From NCBI RefSeq assembly GCF_039862785.1, contig NZ_CP156795.1:682001-746000 (forward strand): a stretch of 64,000 nt of DNA, in the 5' to 3' direction. Of this stretch, positions 28,466-36,515 are shown piece by piece. Numbering within the stretch: position 1 is the stretch's first letter; every line of letters starts with the position of its first letter. The notes beneath the pieces were generated by a model. It saw only the letters and a program-made list of their open reading frames with translations, did no database searches and was not told the origin of the DNA. This DNA is from Acinetobacter sp. ANC 7912. Its GTDB lineage: Bacteria > Pseudomonadota > Gammaproteobacteria > Pseudomonadales > Moraxellaceae. The position numbers and the translations under genes are program-made.

Positions 28466-28879
28466 ATGGATAATAGTCAAGAGATTAGAACAGGTCGTCA
28501 CTGTGTTTTTAATATGCACGTTCATTTAGTCTTTGTGGCTAAATATCGTAGAGATGTTTTTACCAAAGCTATGCTCGAAACTATGAATGAAGTATTCAAG
28601 CGCATTTGCTTAGACTTTGAAGCTAAGTTGGTAGAATTTGATGGTGAGCATGATCATGTTCATTTACTTGTGAACTATCCACCAAAAGTAGCTATTTCTA
28701 GCTTGGTTAACAGCCTAAAAGGTGCATCTAGTCGTATTTTAAGAACTAAACACCCTGAAATTAAAAACAAATTATGGGGGAATGCTTTGTGGTCGCCTAG
28801 TTATTTCGCTGCATCGTGTGGAGGTGCTCCCATTGGGATTATTAAACAATATATCCAACAACAGCAAACACCGCATTAG
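28466..28879 (+). CDS. tnpA: IS200/IS605 TnpA, Y1 HUH transposase (copy 1)
   Basis: A 137-residue HUH single-strand transposase. It has HCVFNMHVHLVFVAKYRRDVF at the start, the metal-binding HUH motif in EHDHVHLLVNYPP, and a C-terminal helix GIIKQYIQQQQ with the nucleophilic Tyr. ATG 28466 gives the usual N terminus and is 20 bases from the divergent tnpB start at 28445. The frame is intact and the protein is identical to that of copy 2. Confidence 0.93.
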   Translation: MDNSQEIRTGRHCVFNMHVHLVFVAKYRRDVFTKAMLETMNEVFKRICLDFEAKLVEFDGEHDHVHLLVNYPPKVAISSLVNSLKGASSRILRTKHPEIKNKLWGNALWSPSYFAASCGGAPIGIIKQYIQQQQTPH

Positions 28880-28943
28880 CAATCCTAGCTAATCCCCACA
28901 AGGGGGACTAGCGGATTGCAGCCTTATATCCCCGCCCTGAAGG

Positions 28944-30313
28944 CATAGGTATCTACACATCTTTAGGTACCTAGTGCAATAGTTGCGATTTCATTCAGTT
29001 CATCTATTGAATATTCTGAGAGCAGTTGAAGAGTATTTAGTAAAATCGAGAGTCCTGCCAATATGGCAGGCGCACTCTCTACCTTGCCTCTTTTCTGTTG
29101 TCTACCTGAAAGTCTAGTCAAAAATGCACGGACTTTCTGATTTTGTTCATCTGTACAACGCTGTACTCTCCACGTCAACACACAAGCCATACAACTGATT
29201 AGCAAACGCCTTAAAATCGCTTCTGGCGTAGTCTGAAGCCATGACTCAATATCATGGCCTGCTTGCTTGAGAAGTTTGAAATAACATTCGATTGACCAAC
29301 GCCAGTAATACCAAGTCGTCAGTTCTACTGCGGTAATCTCAGTTGGTACATTACTGATCAATGACCATCTTGCAACTGTCTTTTCATTAATATCTTTAAC
29401 CACCGCAATAATCAGTCTAGCCTCAATTGCAGCACCTTTCTGAGGAGCAACTCTTTGACCTAAACAATCTTTTTTATTTGATTTTGCAGCACGGGTAAGC
29501 CGAACATTGGTTTCTCCAACATAAAGCATATGTTGATTACCCTTATAAGAAATGGGTTTCACTTGCTGTATTTCGATACGTTCAGCAACTTCTCCAACTT
29601 TACATATTTCACCCTGATGCTCAATCCGATTTCCTTCCTTTGCTCGAATAAGCCATTGAAAACCATGACTGCTTAATTCCCTGAGATGAGCAATGGAATC
29701 TCCTTCACGATCAATAATATGTACGCAGGTTTTATCAAGAGGAAACTGTTCAACTTTTTGAATTTGTTCAGAAAGGGAGTCTAAATGGGTTTTACGTTCG
29801 GTCTGTTGCTCATTGAATGTCGAATAGCAACCTGAAGCACTAGAAAGGGTCTGAGCTAATGGAGCAACAGGTAGTCCAGAAGCAGCATCAACAAGTAAGC
29901 TCGTTTGTAATTCATAGCCTGAGTCGTACTGATGTGTCCTTTGGAGTTTTTGGGTTTTATTACGATGTGTCACATATTGGATTTGTGACCAATCATGAAT
30001 AACTAAAGCATAACGATGCAGCGATGTCTTAATCTGATCACAAGCAAGTTTTTGAATAGGTTCATTTAATTGTTTAAATGAGATTTTATCATTATTTAAA
30101 AACCGCCATACAGCTTGCGTCGTTGCGAAACTATTTTTTTGAGCAGAGGCAATATCTTTGATTGCAGGAGCAAGTGAAGCAAGAGGATTCATATTGAGTT
30201 GAACGAGGTTGTTGTAACGTTTGACAAGGCGCTGATCTAAGCGAGAGATGTTAAAATTGAAGAGCATGCTCTTCAATTTAACGCAAAACATGGAAATTGT
30301 GTAGATACCTATG
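28944..30313 (-). mobile_element. IS4-family insertion sequence inside IS200/IS605 copy 1
   Basis: A 1370-base element with perfect 16-base terminal inverted repeats, CATAGGTATCTACACA at 28944-28959 and its complement at 30298-30313, and a 9-base target duplication CCCTGAAGG (28935-28943 and 30314-30322). Removing the element and one repeat restores exactly the sequence seen in copy 2. The target is the hairpin loop and descending arm near the IS200/IS605 tnpA-side end. One intact transposase gene fills it. Confidence 0.95.
28963..30291 (-). CDS. IS4-family transposase (Tn5-like group)
   Basis: A 442-residue DDE transposase. The N-terminal region with SLAPAIKDIASAQKNSF and QAVWRFLNNDKISF resembles the Tn5/IS50 DNA-binding part. 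The first Asp is in ALVIHDWSQIQY, the second in HIIDREGDSIAHL, and the catalytic Glu in the YREK-like segment YYWRWSIECYFKLLKQAGHDIE. The 9-base duplication agrees with this group. The frame is intact, so the element may still move. Confidence 0.92.
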   Translation of the reverse strand: MFCVKLKSMLFNFNISRLDQRLVKRYNNLVQLNMNPLASLAPAIKDIASAQKNSFATTQAVWRFLNNDKISFKQLNEPIQKLACDQIKTSLHRYALVIHDWSQIQYVTHRNKTQKLQRTHQYDSGYELQTSLLVDAASGLPVAPLAQTLSSASGCYSTFNEQQTERKTHLDSLSEQIQKVEQFPLDKTCVHIIDREGDSIAHLRELSSHGFQWLIRAKEGNRIEHQGEICKVGEVAERIEIQQVKPISYKGNQHMLYVGETNVRLTRAAKSNKKDCLGQRVAPQKGAAIEARLIIAVVKDINEKTVARWSLISNVPTEITAVELTTWYYWRWSIECYFKLLKQAGHDIESWLQTTPEAILRRLLISCMACVLTWRVQRCTDEQNQKVRAFLTRLSGRQQKRGKVESAPAILAGLSILLNTLQLLSEYSIDELNEIATIALGT

Positions 30314-30336
30314 CCCTGAAGGGCGAGGTTTTACGG

Positions 30337-30627
30337 CTAAAGGGATAAAGCTATTTTATTTTGCTCCTGTAATGCATATTCAATTACTTTCTGGCAGGTT
30401 TCTGCCAGACAAACATTATTGGTGGAATAAATTTGTAGCAACTTTTTTGCCAGCGCAATATTGAGGAAATAGTGATACTCAATATTGTCGATATTCAGGC
30501 TTAAGGTAGAGTTAGAATTCTTTTCGATAGAAATTGCCTTGGATTCTAGTGTCCAGGGTATTTCAGCATAGATCAGATGATCGTCAGGAAACTCATTTAG
30601 GTTCAGGAGGAGATAAAACAGATTCAT
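30337..30627 (-). CDS. Hypothetical small protein with a C terminus altered by IS insertion
   Basis: Not a family I recognise. The 96-residue product (MNLFYLLLNLNEFPDDHLIY onward) is acidic, with alternating hydrophobic segments and a single cysteine pair region NNVCLAETCQKV. GGGAG upstream selects ATG 30627 over a longer frame from 30648. The final Ser-Leu and the TAG stop come from the IS200/IS605 end: TTTAT followed by CCCTTTAG. Without the element the gene would have ended Ala-Leu-TAA, sharing a TTATAA with the converging gene at 26901-27374. Confidence 0.6.
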   Translation of the reverse strand: MNLFYLLLNLNEFPDDHLIYAEIPWTLESKAISIEKNSNSTLSLNIDNIEYHYFLNIALAKKLLQIYSTNNVCLAETCQKVIEYALQEQNKIALSL

Positions 30628-30665
30628 TTTACTTTCTCCCGAAACCAAACTATAAGAAGCTTTAA

Positions 30666-31283
30666 TTATTCAAACGCACTCACGTCCCCAACACCATGAC
30701 GAATCACTTCAGGCTGTTCACCGGATAAATCCACAATTGAAGTAGTATTTAAAGTCCCTAAGCCGCTATCAATAAACACATCAATCCGTTTGCCGAGCTG
30801 CATTTCAATCTCATACGGATCATCTAGTGGATCAGTCTGGTCAGGCAGAATCAGGGTAGAGGTTAGTAAGGGTTCACCTAGTTCACGTAATAGCATCTGG
30901 CAGACCGGATTACTTGGAATACGCAAACCAATGGTTTTCTTTTTCGGATGCATTAAACGGCGTGGTACTTCACTGGTGGCTTGCAGAATAAAAGTCGTCA
31001 CTGCAGGAGTGTTATTTTTCAGCAAACGGTAGGTGGCATTATCGACCTTGGCATAAGTCGCAATATCAGACAAGTCACAGCACAGAATGGCATATTGGTG
31101 CTTAGGCCCAAGATTACGGATCTGGGCAATGCGCTCCATGGCATTTTTGTTCCCGATCTGGCAGCCAATCGCATAAGCGGCATCGGTCGGATAGACAACC
31201 ACATCACCAGCACGGATACGTTCCACCGCCTGTGAAATCAGACGTGGTTGGGGATTGTCTGGGTGTACGCGTAAATGCAACAT
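30666..31283 (-). CDS. yciO: YciO-type YrdC/Sua5-family protein
   Basis: A 205-residue member of the YrdC/Sua5 fold, which binds ATP and threonine and can make L-threonylcarbamoyladenylate for the tRNA t6A modification. It has VYPTDAAYAIGCQIGNKNAMERI, the MKNNTPA-like LLKNNTPAVTTFILQ, KTIGLRIPSNPV and the C-terminal STSIVDLS-type segment TTSIVDLSGEQPEVIRHGVG. The pattern fits the YciO branch better than TsaC, and the activity of YciO proteins is less certain. It lies 86 bases downstream of epmC on the same strand. Confidence 0.87.
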   Translation of the reverse strand: MLHLRVHPDNPQPRLISQAVERIRAGDVVVYPTDAAYAIGCQIGNKNAMERIAQIRNLGPKHQYAILCCDLSDIATYAKVDNATYRLLKNNTPAVTTFILQATSEVPRRLMHPKKKTIGLRIPSNPVCQMLLRELGEPLLTSTLILPDQTDPLDDPYEIEMQLGKRIDVFIDSGLGTLNTTSIVDLSGEQPEVIRHGVGDVSAFE

Positions 31284-31369
31284 AAGCTATGCCTCCGATC
31301 CTATGCTGACCTTATTATGAGATTGCCTGAACCCTGCACGCAATCCCATTCACAGTAGTTTTATGTAAA

Positions 31370-32032
31370 TTAATCAAGCATTTCACGAAGAAATTCGTCG
31401 GATTGTAAACTTTTGCCATTCCGGGTGCAGGCACAAATACAATCAATGAAACGTTTCGCATCACGGGGCAGCTTGGCTTCACCGCTAAAATAACGCTGCA
31501 CCTGCGTATAGACATTATCTTTAAAGCTTGCTCCATCACCGCCTTCACCCGTCAGGTTATCTAAAGACACGCGGAATTTACGCCCAAAGGCTTTGGAAAA
31601 CATCCATTCAATCGCCTGTGGTTTGACTTCAACCTGTTCAAACAAAGCCTGCTGTTCGGCGGTACGACCATCTGGCGCATACCAGTAGCCCAGGTCAGGC
31701 AGTTTACGGCGTTCACTACCCGCAATGGTCCAGTGGCTAATCTCGTGCAGGGCGCTATTAAAGAAGCCATGTGCGAACTGAATTCGTGCAGGAGCATCTT
31801 GGGTTGCCGGGAAATATTCTGGTTCAAAATCACCACGGACTAATGTGACATTTAGGTGGGAAAACCAATGATTAAAGTGTAAGATGAGCCAATCAACCTG
31901 TTCTGCTTCTGACGATAAATTCGCCCAAGGTAAGCGTTGCACTTGCTGTAGTGAGTTGTCAGAATCCTGAGTTGAAAGTGTGCTAACGAGTGATGAAACA
32001 TTCACTTCTGTTTGCGGCTGCAACAGATGCAT
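31370..32032 (-). CDS. epmC: Elongation factor P hydroxylase EpmC
   Basis: Hydroxylates the (R)-beta-lysyl-lysine of elongation factor P. The 220-residue YfcM-type protein has the metal-site motif FFNSALHEISHWTIAG followed by ERRKLPDLGYWYAPDGRT and EVKPQAIEWMFSKAFG, all typical of the family. The frame extends to a TTG at 32071, but ATG 32032 is preferred. epmA, epmB and efp are not in the window. It diverges from yceD with fewer than 100 bases between starts. Confidence 0.9.
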   Translation of the reverse strand: MHLLQPQTEVNVSSLVSTLSTQDSDNSLQQVQRLPWANLSSEAEQVDWLILHFNHWFSHLNVTLVRGDFEPEYFPATQDAPARIQFAHGFFNSALHEISHWTIAGSERRKLPDLGYWYAPDGRTAEQQALFEQVEVKPQAIEWMFSKAFGRKFRVSLDNLTGEGGDGASFKDNVYTQVQRYFSGEAKLPRDAKRFIDCICACTRNGKSLQSDEFLREMLD

Positions 32033-32087
32033 GACTGAAATTACCCAATTGGTCTGTCTAAATAAGTGCAAAATTGTATCTTAATCT

Positions 32088-32116
32088 TTGACAGAGTTCT
32101 GATGAATTTGTAGAAT
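32088..32116 (+). promoter_or_regulatory. Sigma-70 promoter of yceD-rpmF
   Basis: TTGACA (32088-32093, perfect -35), a 17-base spacer and TAGAAT (32111-32116, one mismatch). The transcription start should fall near 32123, only about 7 bases before the yceD start codon. Confidence 0.8.
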
Positions 32117-32129
32117 TGCCGCCTTAATT

Positions 32130-32687
32130 ATGTCAGCAAATACCTTTCCGGCACAGATTGAGCCGTTTAAATGGGCTGAACAGGGCTTTAAATGGTCAGG
32201 TCAACTGCCTTTATCCCGCTTTGTTCGTATTGCTCGTGAAGCTGTTGGATCAATTGATGATCAATTGATCAACATAGACTGTAAGCTATCAATGGATGCT
32301 TATCATCGCATTGTGTGGCTAGATGGTCATGTTGAAACATCAGTTCCAATGGAATGCCAGCGTTGTCTGGAAACTGTTGAGATTGATCTTGTTTCAGATT
32401 TTCATCTGGCTCTTGTGGATGACGAATCACTGATAGAGCGCTTGGATGAGGATGCTGATTTCATCGTCTTAGGTGAAAGCGAAGCAACGACGAAAGGTTC
32501 ATATGATGCACCTGCGACCGCTGATTTGCTCGCACTGATAGAAGATGAATTGTTATTGTTGATGCCGTTGTCTCCTAAGCATGATGCTTGTGAGCATAAG
32601 CACCAACCCGCCGCTGAAGAGGCTGTCGAAGAAAAACGGGACAATCCGTTTGAAGTTTTGGCAGCGTTGAAGGGTAAACTTAACTAA
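32130..32687 (+). CDS. yceD: YceD-family (DUF177) 23S rRNA accumulation protein
   Basis: A 185-residue YceD/DUF177 protein, almost always encoded just upstream of rpmF and needed for normal 23S rRNA levels and ribosome assembly. It shows VPMECQRCLETVEIDL (the conserved CxxC), VDDES, DADFIVLGESE, LLALIEDELLLLMPLSPKH and a C-terminal NPFEVLAALKGKL. No ribosome-binding site is visible before ATG 32130, and the predicted transcript starts about 7 bases upstream, so the message may be nearly leaderless. rpmF follows 77 bases later. Confidence 0.92.
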   Translation: MSANTFPAQIEPFKWAEQGFKWSGQLPLSRFVRIAREAVGSIDDQLINIDCKLSMDAYHRIVWLDGHVETSVPMECQRCLETVEIDLVSDFHLALVDDESLIERLDEDADFIVLGESEATTKGSYDAPATADLLALIEDELLLLMPLSPKHDACEHKHQPAAEEAVEEKRDNPFEVLAALKGKLN

Positions 32688-32764
32688 TTTTTGTGTTATA
32701 CTCCAAGGTATAAGACAATCGAATTTGTTCTGATCCATTTTTTCGATCTTTGTAAGGAGCCATC

Positions 32765-32947
32765 ATGGCCGTTCAGCAAAACCGTAAAAGTCGCTCTCGC
32801 CGTGACATGCGCCGTTCACATGACGCTTTAACCGAGAATGCATTAACTGTAGACCAAACTACTGGTGAAACTCATCGTCGTCACCACGTATCTAAAGATG
32901 GTATCTACCGTGGTCGTCAATTATTCGCTAAAGCATCTGCTGAATAA
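32765..32947 (+). CDS. rpmF: 50S ribosomal protein L32
   Basis: A 60-residue ribosomal protein with the usual start [21 protein letters not shown] and [16 protein letters not shown]. It lacks the zinc-binding cysteines of the Cys-containing L32 form and is the Cys-free type of gammaproteobacteria. AAGGAG at 32753-32758 is an excellent ribosome site. The usual downstream plsX and fabH are absent here; a terminator follows and then fabD. Confidence 0.97.
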   Translation: MAVQQNRKSRSRRDMRRSHDALTENALTVDQTTGETHRRHHVSKDGIYRGRQLFAKASAE

Positions 32948-32985
32948 TAGGTGATGTATTAAGCGTTAAGCTTGATAGAAAAAAT

Positions 32986-33009
32986 GGGAGCGTTAAGCTC
33001 CCTTTTTTT
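32986..33009 (+). terminator. rpmF terminator
   Basis: GGGAGC (32986-32991) and GCTCCC (32997-33002) around GTTAA, followed by seven Ts. It separates yceD-rpmF from fabD-fabG-acpP. Confidence 0.92.
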
Positions 33010-33179
33010 ATTTCCTGTTTTTATAAAATAGACTAAAAGCTCGGTTTTTGTTGTATTTGGCAATTACTGTGGTCAAAATTACGTGTTAAATTGCGCTCCA
33101 CAATGAGTTAGGTGGTATTACCTGTTAATTTTGATCAGTACGATGAAAATTAATTTCTCTTGAATGAAAGGATTTTATT

Positions 33180-34166
33180 ATGTCTGCTAAACAACTCGAG
33201 CAAGCAGCTCAGGCAACCAAAACTGCATTTGTATTCCCGGGGCAGGGTTCACAGAAAGCGGGCATGCTCGCTGAACTGGCAGAGCAGTTTAGTAGCGTGC
33301 GTGACACATTTGCTGAGGCTTCAGAGGCTGTTGGCTTCGATCTTTGGCAGATTGCACAGAGTGGTGAAGGGCTGAACCAAACTGAATTTACTCAACCGGT
33401 ACTATTAACGGCATCTATCGCATTATGGCGTGTATGGCTAGAGCTGGGCGGTGTGGCACCGAAGTACCTGGCAGGTCACTCTTTAGGAGAATACAGCGCA
33501 TTGGTGGCTGCTGGTGCTTTAAGCTTGAGTGATGCTGTGAAGCTTGTTAACTTGCGCGGTAAGCTGATGCAAACTGCTGTACCAGAAGGCGTCGGTGCAA
33601 TGGCTGCAATCCTTGGTCTGGATGACGCAAAAGTGGTTGAGCTGTGTGCTCAGGCGACTGCAGCAGGTGAAGGCTCTGTTGAAGCCGCAAACTACAATGC
33701 TCAAGGTCAGGTAGTTGTTGCAGGGAATAAAGAACGCGTTGAAGCTGTGATGGCGTTGGCAAAAGAGAATGGCGGCAAAGCCATCGCACTACCAGTTTCT
33801 GTTCCATCACACTGTTCACTGATGAAACCTGCCGCTGAGCAGTTTGCTCAGGCTTTGGAACAAACTGCCATTGAGCTGCCACGTATTCCTGTAATACAAA
33901 ATGTGGGCGCAGAAATTGCGTCAGATGTGAATGAGCTTCGTCAAAATTTGACTGCACAGCTCTATGAATCTGTACAGTGGACCAAAACCTTGCAGTTCCT
34001 TCAAGACGAAGGCATTGCGTATATCGTGGAATGCGGTCCGGGTAATGTGCTTGCCAACATGGCAAAACGTTTACCAAACATCGAAAAAGCACTTCCGCTG
34101 GATACCAAATCCCGTCTGGAAGATGCACTCAACACCGTATTGGTGGCAGAAGGGAAAATTGCATGA
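33180..34166 (+). CDS. fabD: Malonyl CoA-acyl carrier protein transacylase FabD
   Basis: Transfers malonyl from CoA to ACP for fatty-acid elongation. The 328-residue protein has FVFPGQGSQKAGM near the N terminus, TQPVLLTASIALWRVW, the nucleophilic Ser in LAGHSLGEYSALVAAG, the catalytic His in PVSVPSHCSLM, and the C-terminal ECGPGNVLANM. An N-terminal extension of about 15 residues (MSAKQLEQAAQATK) precedes the usual start. It overlaps fabG by four bases (ATGA). Confidence 0.95.
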   Translation: MSAKQLEQAAQATKTAFVFPGQGSQKAGMLAELAEQFSSVRDTFAEASEAVGFDLWQIAQSGEGLNQTEFTQPVLLTASIALWRVWLELGGVAPKYLAGHSLGEYSALVAAGALSLSDAVKLVNLRGKLMQTAVPEGVGAMAAILGLDDAKVVELCAQATAAGEGSVEAANYNAQGQVVVAGNKERVEAVMALAKENGGKAIALPVSVPSHCSLMKPAAEQFAQALEQTAIELPRIPVIQNVGAEIASDVNELRQNLTAQLYESVQWTKTLQFLQDEGIAYIVECGPGNVLANMAKRLPNIEKALPLDTKSRLEDALNTVLVAEGKIA

Positions 34167-34897
34167 CACAGGAACGTAAAGTTGCCTTGGTGACAGGTGC
34201 AAGCCGCGGCATTGGTGCTGCAATTGCACAACAACTGATACAGGACGGTTTTTTTGTGGTAGGGACTGCCACTTCTGAAGCAGGTGCTGAAAAAATCTCA
34301 GCTGGCTTTGGTGAAAATGGTGCGGGCAAAGTACTGGACGTGCGTGACGGCGCAGCCATTGATGCACTGGTAACTGATATTGAGCAGAACTATGGCCCAG
34401 TCTTGGTATTGGTAAACAATGCCGGTATTACCAAAGACAACCTGTTACTGCGTATGTCAGAAGATGACTGGGACGATATCCTGAACATCCATCTGAAAGC
34501 AGTTTACCGTTTGTCTAAACGTGTGCTGAAAGGCATGACCAAAGCGCGTTTCGGCCGCATCATTAATATCAGTTCTGTGGTGGCGCATTTTGCAAACCCA
34601 GGTCAGGCGAACTACTCTGCTGCAAAAGCAGGGATCGAAGCATTCAGCCGCAGCCTGGCAAAAGAGATGGGTAGCCGTCAGATCACTGTAAACTCTGTGG
34701 CACCTGGCTTTATTGCGACAGAAATGACCGAACAGTTGAGCGAAGAAATTCGTAAAAAAATGAGTGATCAAGTGGCACTGAATCGTCTCGGCGAGCCACA
34801 GGATATCGCAAATGCCGTAAGTTTCTTGGCTTCGGATAAGGCAAGTTACATTACAGGTACTGTAATTCATGTGAATGGTGGTTTATACATGAGCTAA
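34163..34897 (+). CDS. fabG: 3-oxoacyl-ACP reductase FabG
   Basis: NADPH-dependent reduction of 3-ketoacyl-ACP. The 244-residue short-chain dehydrogenase has [13 protein letters not shown] (cofactor loop), [19 protein letters not shown], the Ser of [21 protein letters not shown] with the catalytic Tyr and Lys, [11 protein letters not shown] and the terminal [14 protein letters not shown]. Start overlaps the fabD stop, so translation is coupled. acpP follows 86 bases later. Confidence 0.96.
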   Translation: MTQERKVALVTGASRGIGAAIAQQLIQDGFFVVGTATSEAGAEKISAGFGENGAGKVLDVRDGAAIDALVTDIEQNYGPVLVLVNNAGITKDNLLLRMSEDDWDDILNIHLKAVYRLSKRVLKGMTKARFGRIINISSVVAHFANPGQANYSAAKAGIEAFSRSLAKEMGSRQITVNSVAPGFIATEMTEQLSEEIRKKMSDQVALNRLGEPQDIANAVSFLASDKASYITGTVIHVNGGLYMS

Positions 34898-34983
34898 GGG
34901 GCTCAAGTATAAACTTTCCAAATTTTATAGATTCAATTAAACTAACGGCATTAAAAACGCCACAAGCAATGAGGAGAATTCCT

Positions 34984-35220
34984 GTGAGCGATATCGAACA
35001 ACGCGTTAAACAAGCGGTTGCAGAACAACTTGGTATCAAAGTCGAAGAGATTAAAAACGAAGCATCTTTCATGGATGACTTAGGTGCTGACTCTCTTGAC
35101 CTGGTTGAATTGGTAATGTCTTTCGAAAACGATTTCGACATCACTATCCCAGATGAAGATTCTAACGAAATTACAACTGTACAATCTGCAATTGACTACG
35201 TGACTAAAAAACTGGGTTAA
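34984..35220 (+). CDS. acpP: Acyl carrier protein
   Basis: A 78-residue carrier of growing acyl chains. The 4'-phosphopantetheine attachment Ser is in [13 protein letters not shown], preceded by FMDDLGAD, with acidic helices throughout. The start is GTG at 34984: the strong GAGGAG at 34971-34976 lies 8 bases before it, while the upstream ATG at 34969 overlaps that ribosome site and would add an un-ACP-like MRRIP. No fabF follows; a terminator does. Confidence 0.95.
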   Translation: MSDIEQRVKQAVAEQLGIKVEEIKNEASFMDDLGADSLDLVELVMSFENDFDITIPDEDSNEITTVQSAIDYVTKKLG

Positions 35221-35251
35221 TCGCTAGATTTTCAGCTTTGCTGAACTTAAG

Positions 35252-35274
35252 AACCACCGCAAGGTGGTTTTTTT
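35252..35274 (+). terminator. acpP terminator
   Basis: AACCACC (35252-35258) and GGTGGTT with a GCAA tetraloop, followed by a T-run. Confidence 0.92.
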
Positions 35275-35407
35275 GTGTCTGAATTTTTTGCAGTTGTGAA
35301 AGCTTACATTCCTTAACAGGAAGCTTACCAATGATGAACTTTGGGGTAGATGAATTCCGCTATAAACAATAGGGAGAGAAAAACCAGAGAATAATAAGGA
35401 GCCTTCC

Positions 35408-35905
35408 ATGGGTATTTTTGATTTTGTAAAAGGCATTGGCAAGAAAAACACCGCACCTGCAGAGCCACAGCAGCAAGCACCCGCGGCACAACAAACGCCC
35501 ACAGCGAAGCCTGCAGAACCATCTGCTCAGCAAATTGCTGATCAGTTATTGGGTCATATCAAATCGCTAGGTTTGCCGATTTCAGGTCTATCGGTCACCT
35601 ATAATGGCAGCACTGATCTGGCAACCGTGAAAGGGCAGGTACAAAGCCAAGCCGACCGTGAAAAAATCATTCTTGCTGTTGGTAATATTGATCATGTCGC
35701 CAAAGTTGATGACCAACTGACTGTGGCGAATCCTGAACCAGAAAGCAAATTTTATACGGTGAAATCTGGCGATACGCTGTCTAAAATTTCTAAAGAATTT
35801 TATGGGGATGCCAACCAGTACAATAAAATCTTTCAGGCCAATCGCCCATTATTAAAAAATGCCGATGATATTTTCCCGGGGCAGGTACTGCGTATTCCAA
35901 ATTAA
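35408..35905 (+). CDS. kbp: BON-LysM protein, Kbp/YgaU-like
   Basis: A 165-residue protein resembling E. coli Kbp, a cytoplasmic K+-binding protein. It starts MGIFDFVKGIGKK, has a Gln/Ala/Pro-rich insertion (about residues 15-40), a BON domain (about 42-100, with LATVKGQVQSQADREKIILAVGNIDHVAKVDDQL), then a LysM domain (SKFYTVKSGDTLSKISKEFYG to PGQVLRIPN). There is no signal peptide, as in Kbp. The insertion is not present in the E. coli protein as I recall it. From 35906 to the IS66 end at 36047 no gene is visible. Confidence 0.88.
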   Translation: MGIFDFVKGIGKKNTAPAEPQQQAPAAQQTPTAKPAEPSAQQIADQLLGHIKSLGLPISGLSVTYNGSTDLATVKGQVQSQADREKIILAVGNIDHVAKVDDQLTVANPEPESKFYTVKSGDTLSKISKEFYGDANQYNKIFQANRPLLKNADDIFPGQVLRIPN

Positions 35906-36132
35906 TAATTTCTGATTCTGAATTTTTAAAAAAACCTTCTAGATGAACAGTTCACAGCAAGGCTCCTTTGGGGTGCTTTGTTGTTGCTAGGAGAAAATAA
36001 GGTATTAAGCTTCCACATCAATGTGAAGGGTGTCTCTGTTATTTATGTAAGCATCCGGCTAACACAGCCTTACCAAGCGATCCTATAAGCCTTAATTTAG
36101 TTCCCACCTAAAAACAAGTGGGGACTTAATCC

Positions 36133-36515
36133 ATGAACATGGATATATATTCAGCAACACCTCCTGTTGCTAAAAACGCAGAAAATACAGCAAAGAATTC
36201 AAACTCAGTATTGTCAATGCCTGTAAAAATCCTAATACCTCGATCGCTTCGGTCGCACTGCAACATAGTATTAATGCCAACCTTGTCAGTCGTTGGATCA
36301 GGATCTTCAGCCATCATGAGGGTGCCGTACAGGATCCTACTCATGTGAATCCAGCATTTATTGCTTTGCCTTACACTGCTGCAATCAGCCAACCTATTGA
36401 TGAGAGGATCACGTTGTGTATCACCGTGCCTCATACGAATAATGATATTCAGCTAAAATGGCAGACATCAGAAATACCTGCCTTGGCAGAATTACTCAAG
36501 GCACTTGCAACATGA
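36133..36515 (+). pseudogene. tnpA: IS66 TnpA, frameshifted
   Basis: From ATG 36133 the frame encodes MNMDIYSATPPVAK and then loses similarity. One frame over, KRRKYSKEFKLSIVNACKNP followed by TSIASVALQHSINANLVSRW is the helix-turn-helix of IS66 TnpA and runs to TGA 36513-36515, overlapping tnpB by ATGA. The shift lies in the five-A run at 36172-36176 (six would restore the frame). The context TAAAAAC resembles a -1 slippery site, so programmed frameshifting is possible, although most IS66 tnpA genes do not need it. Confidence 0.8.

Larger units (their letters stand above)
27371..30349 (-). mobile_element. IS200/IS605-family element, copy 1, split by an IS4-family element
   Basis: A 1600-base element with tnpA and tnpB, plus a 1370-base IS4-family insertion and its 9-base duplication. 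Comparison with copy 2 (38605-40204) fixes the shared limits. In the tnpB direction it begins TTTATCCCTTTAGCC and ends GATGTCAA. There are no terminal inverted repeats and no target duplication, as expected for single-strand transposition. A hairpin near the tnpB end (CTCCG...CGGAG, 27381-27400) and one near the tnpA end (CGCCC, TGAA, GGGCG) match the subterminal structures of the family. The IS4-family insertion destroys the second hairpin, so this copy is probably immobile. Confidence 0.92.

Noticed and set aside
35930..36000. Hairpin after kbp as its terminator
   Set aside because: The pairing around GCAAGGCTCC and GGGGTGCTTTG is weak and has no T-run. The small hairpin at 40219, now displaced by insertions, is as good a candidate.
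36133..36348. Independent small gene at the left of the IS66 element
   Set aside because: Its first 14 codons are the TnpA N terminus; the remainder is an out-of-frame reading of tnpA.
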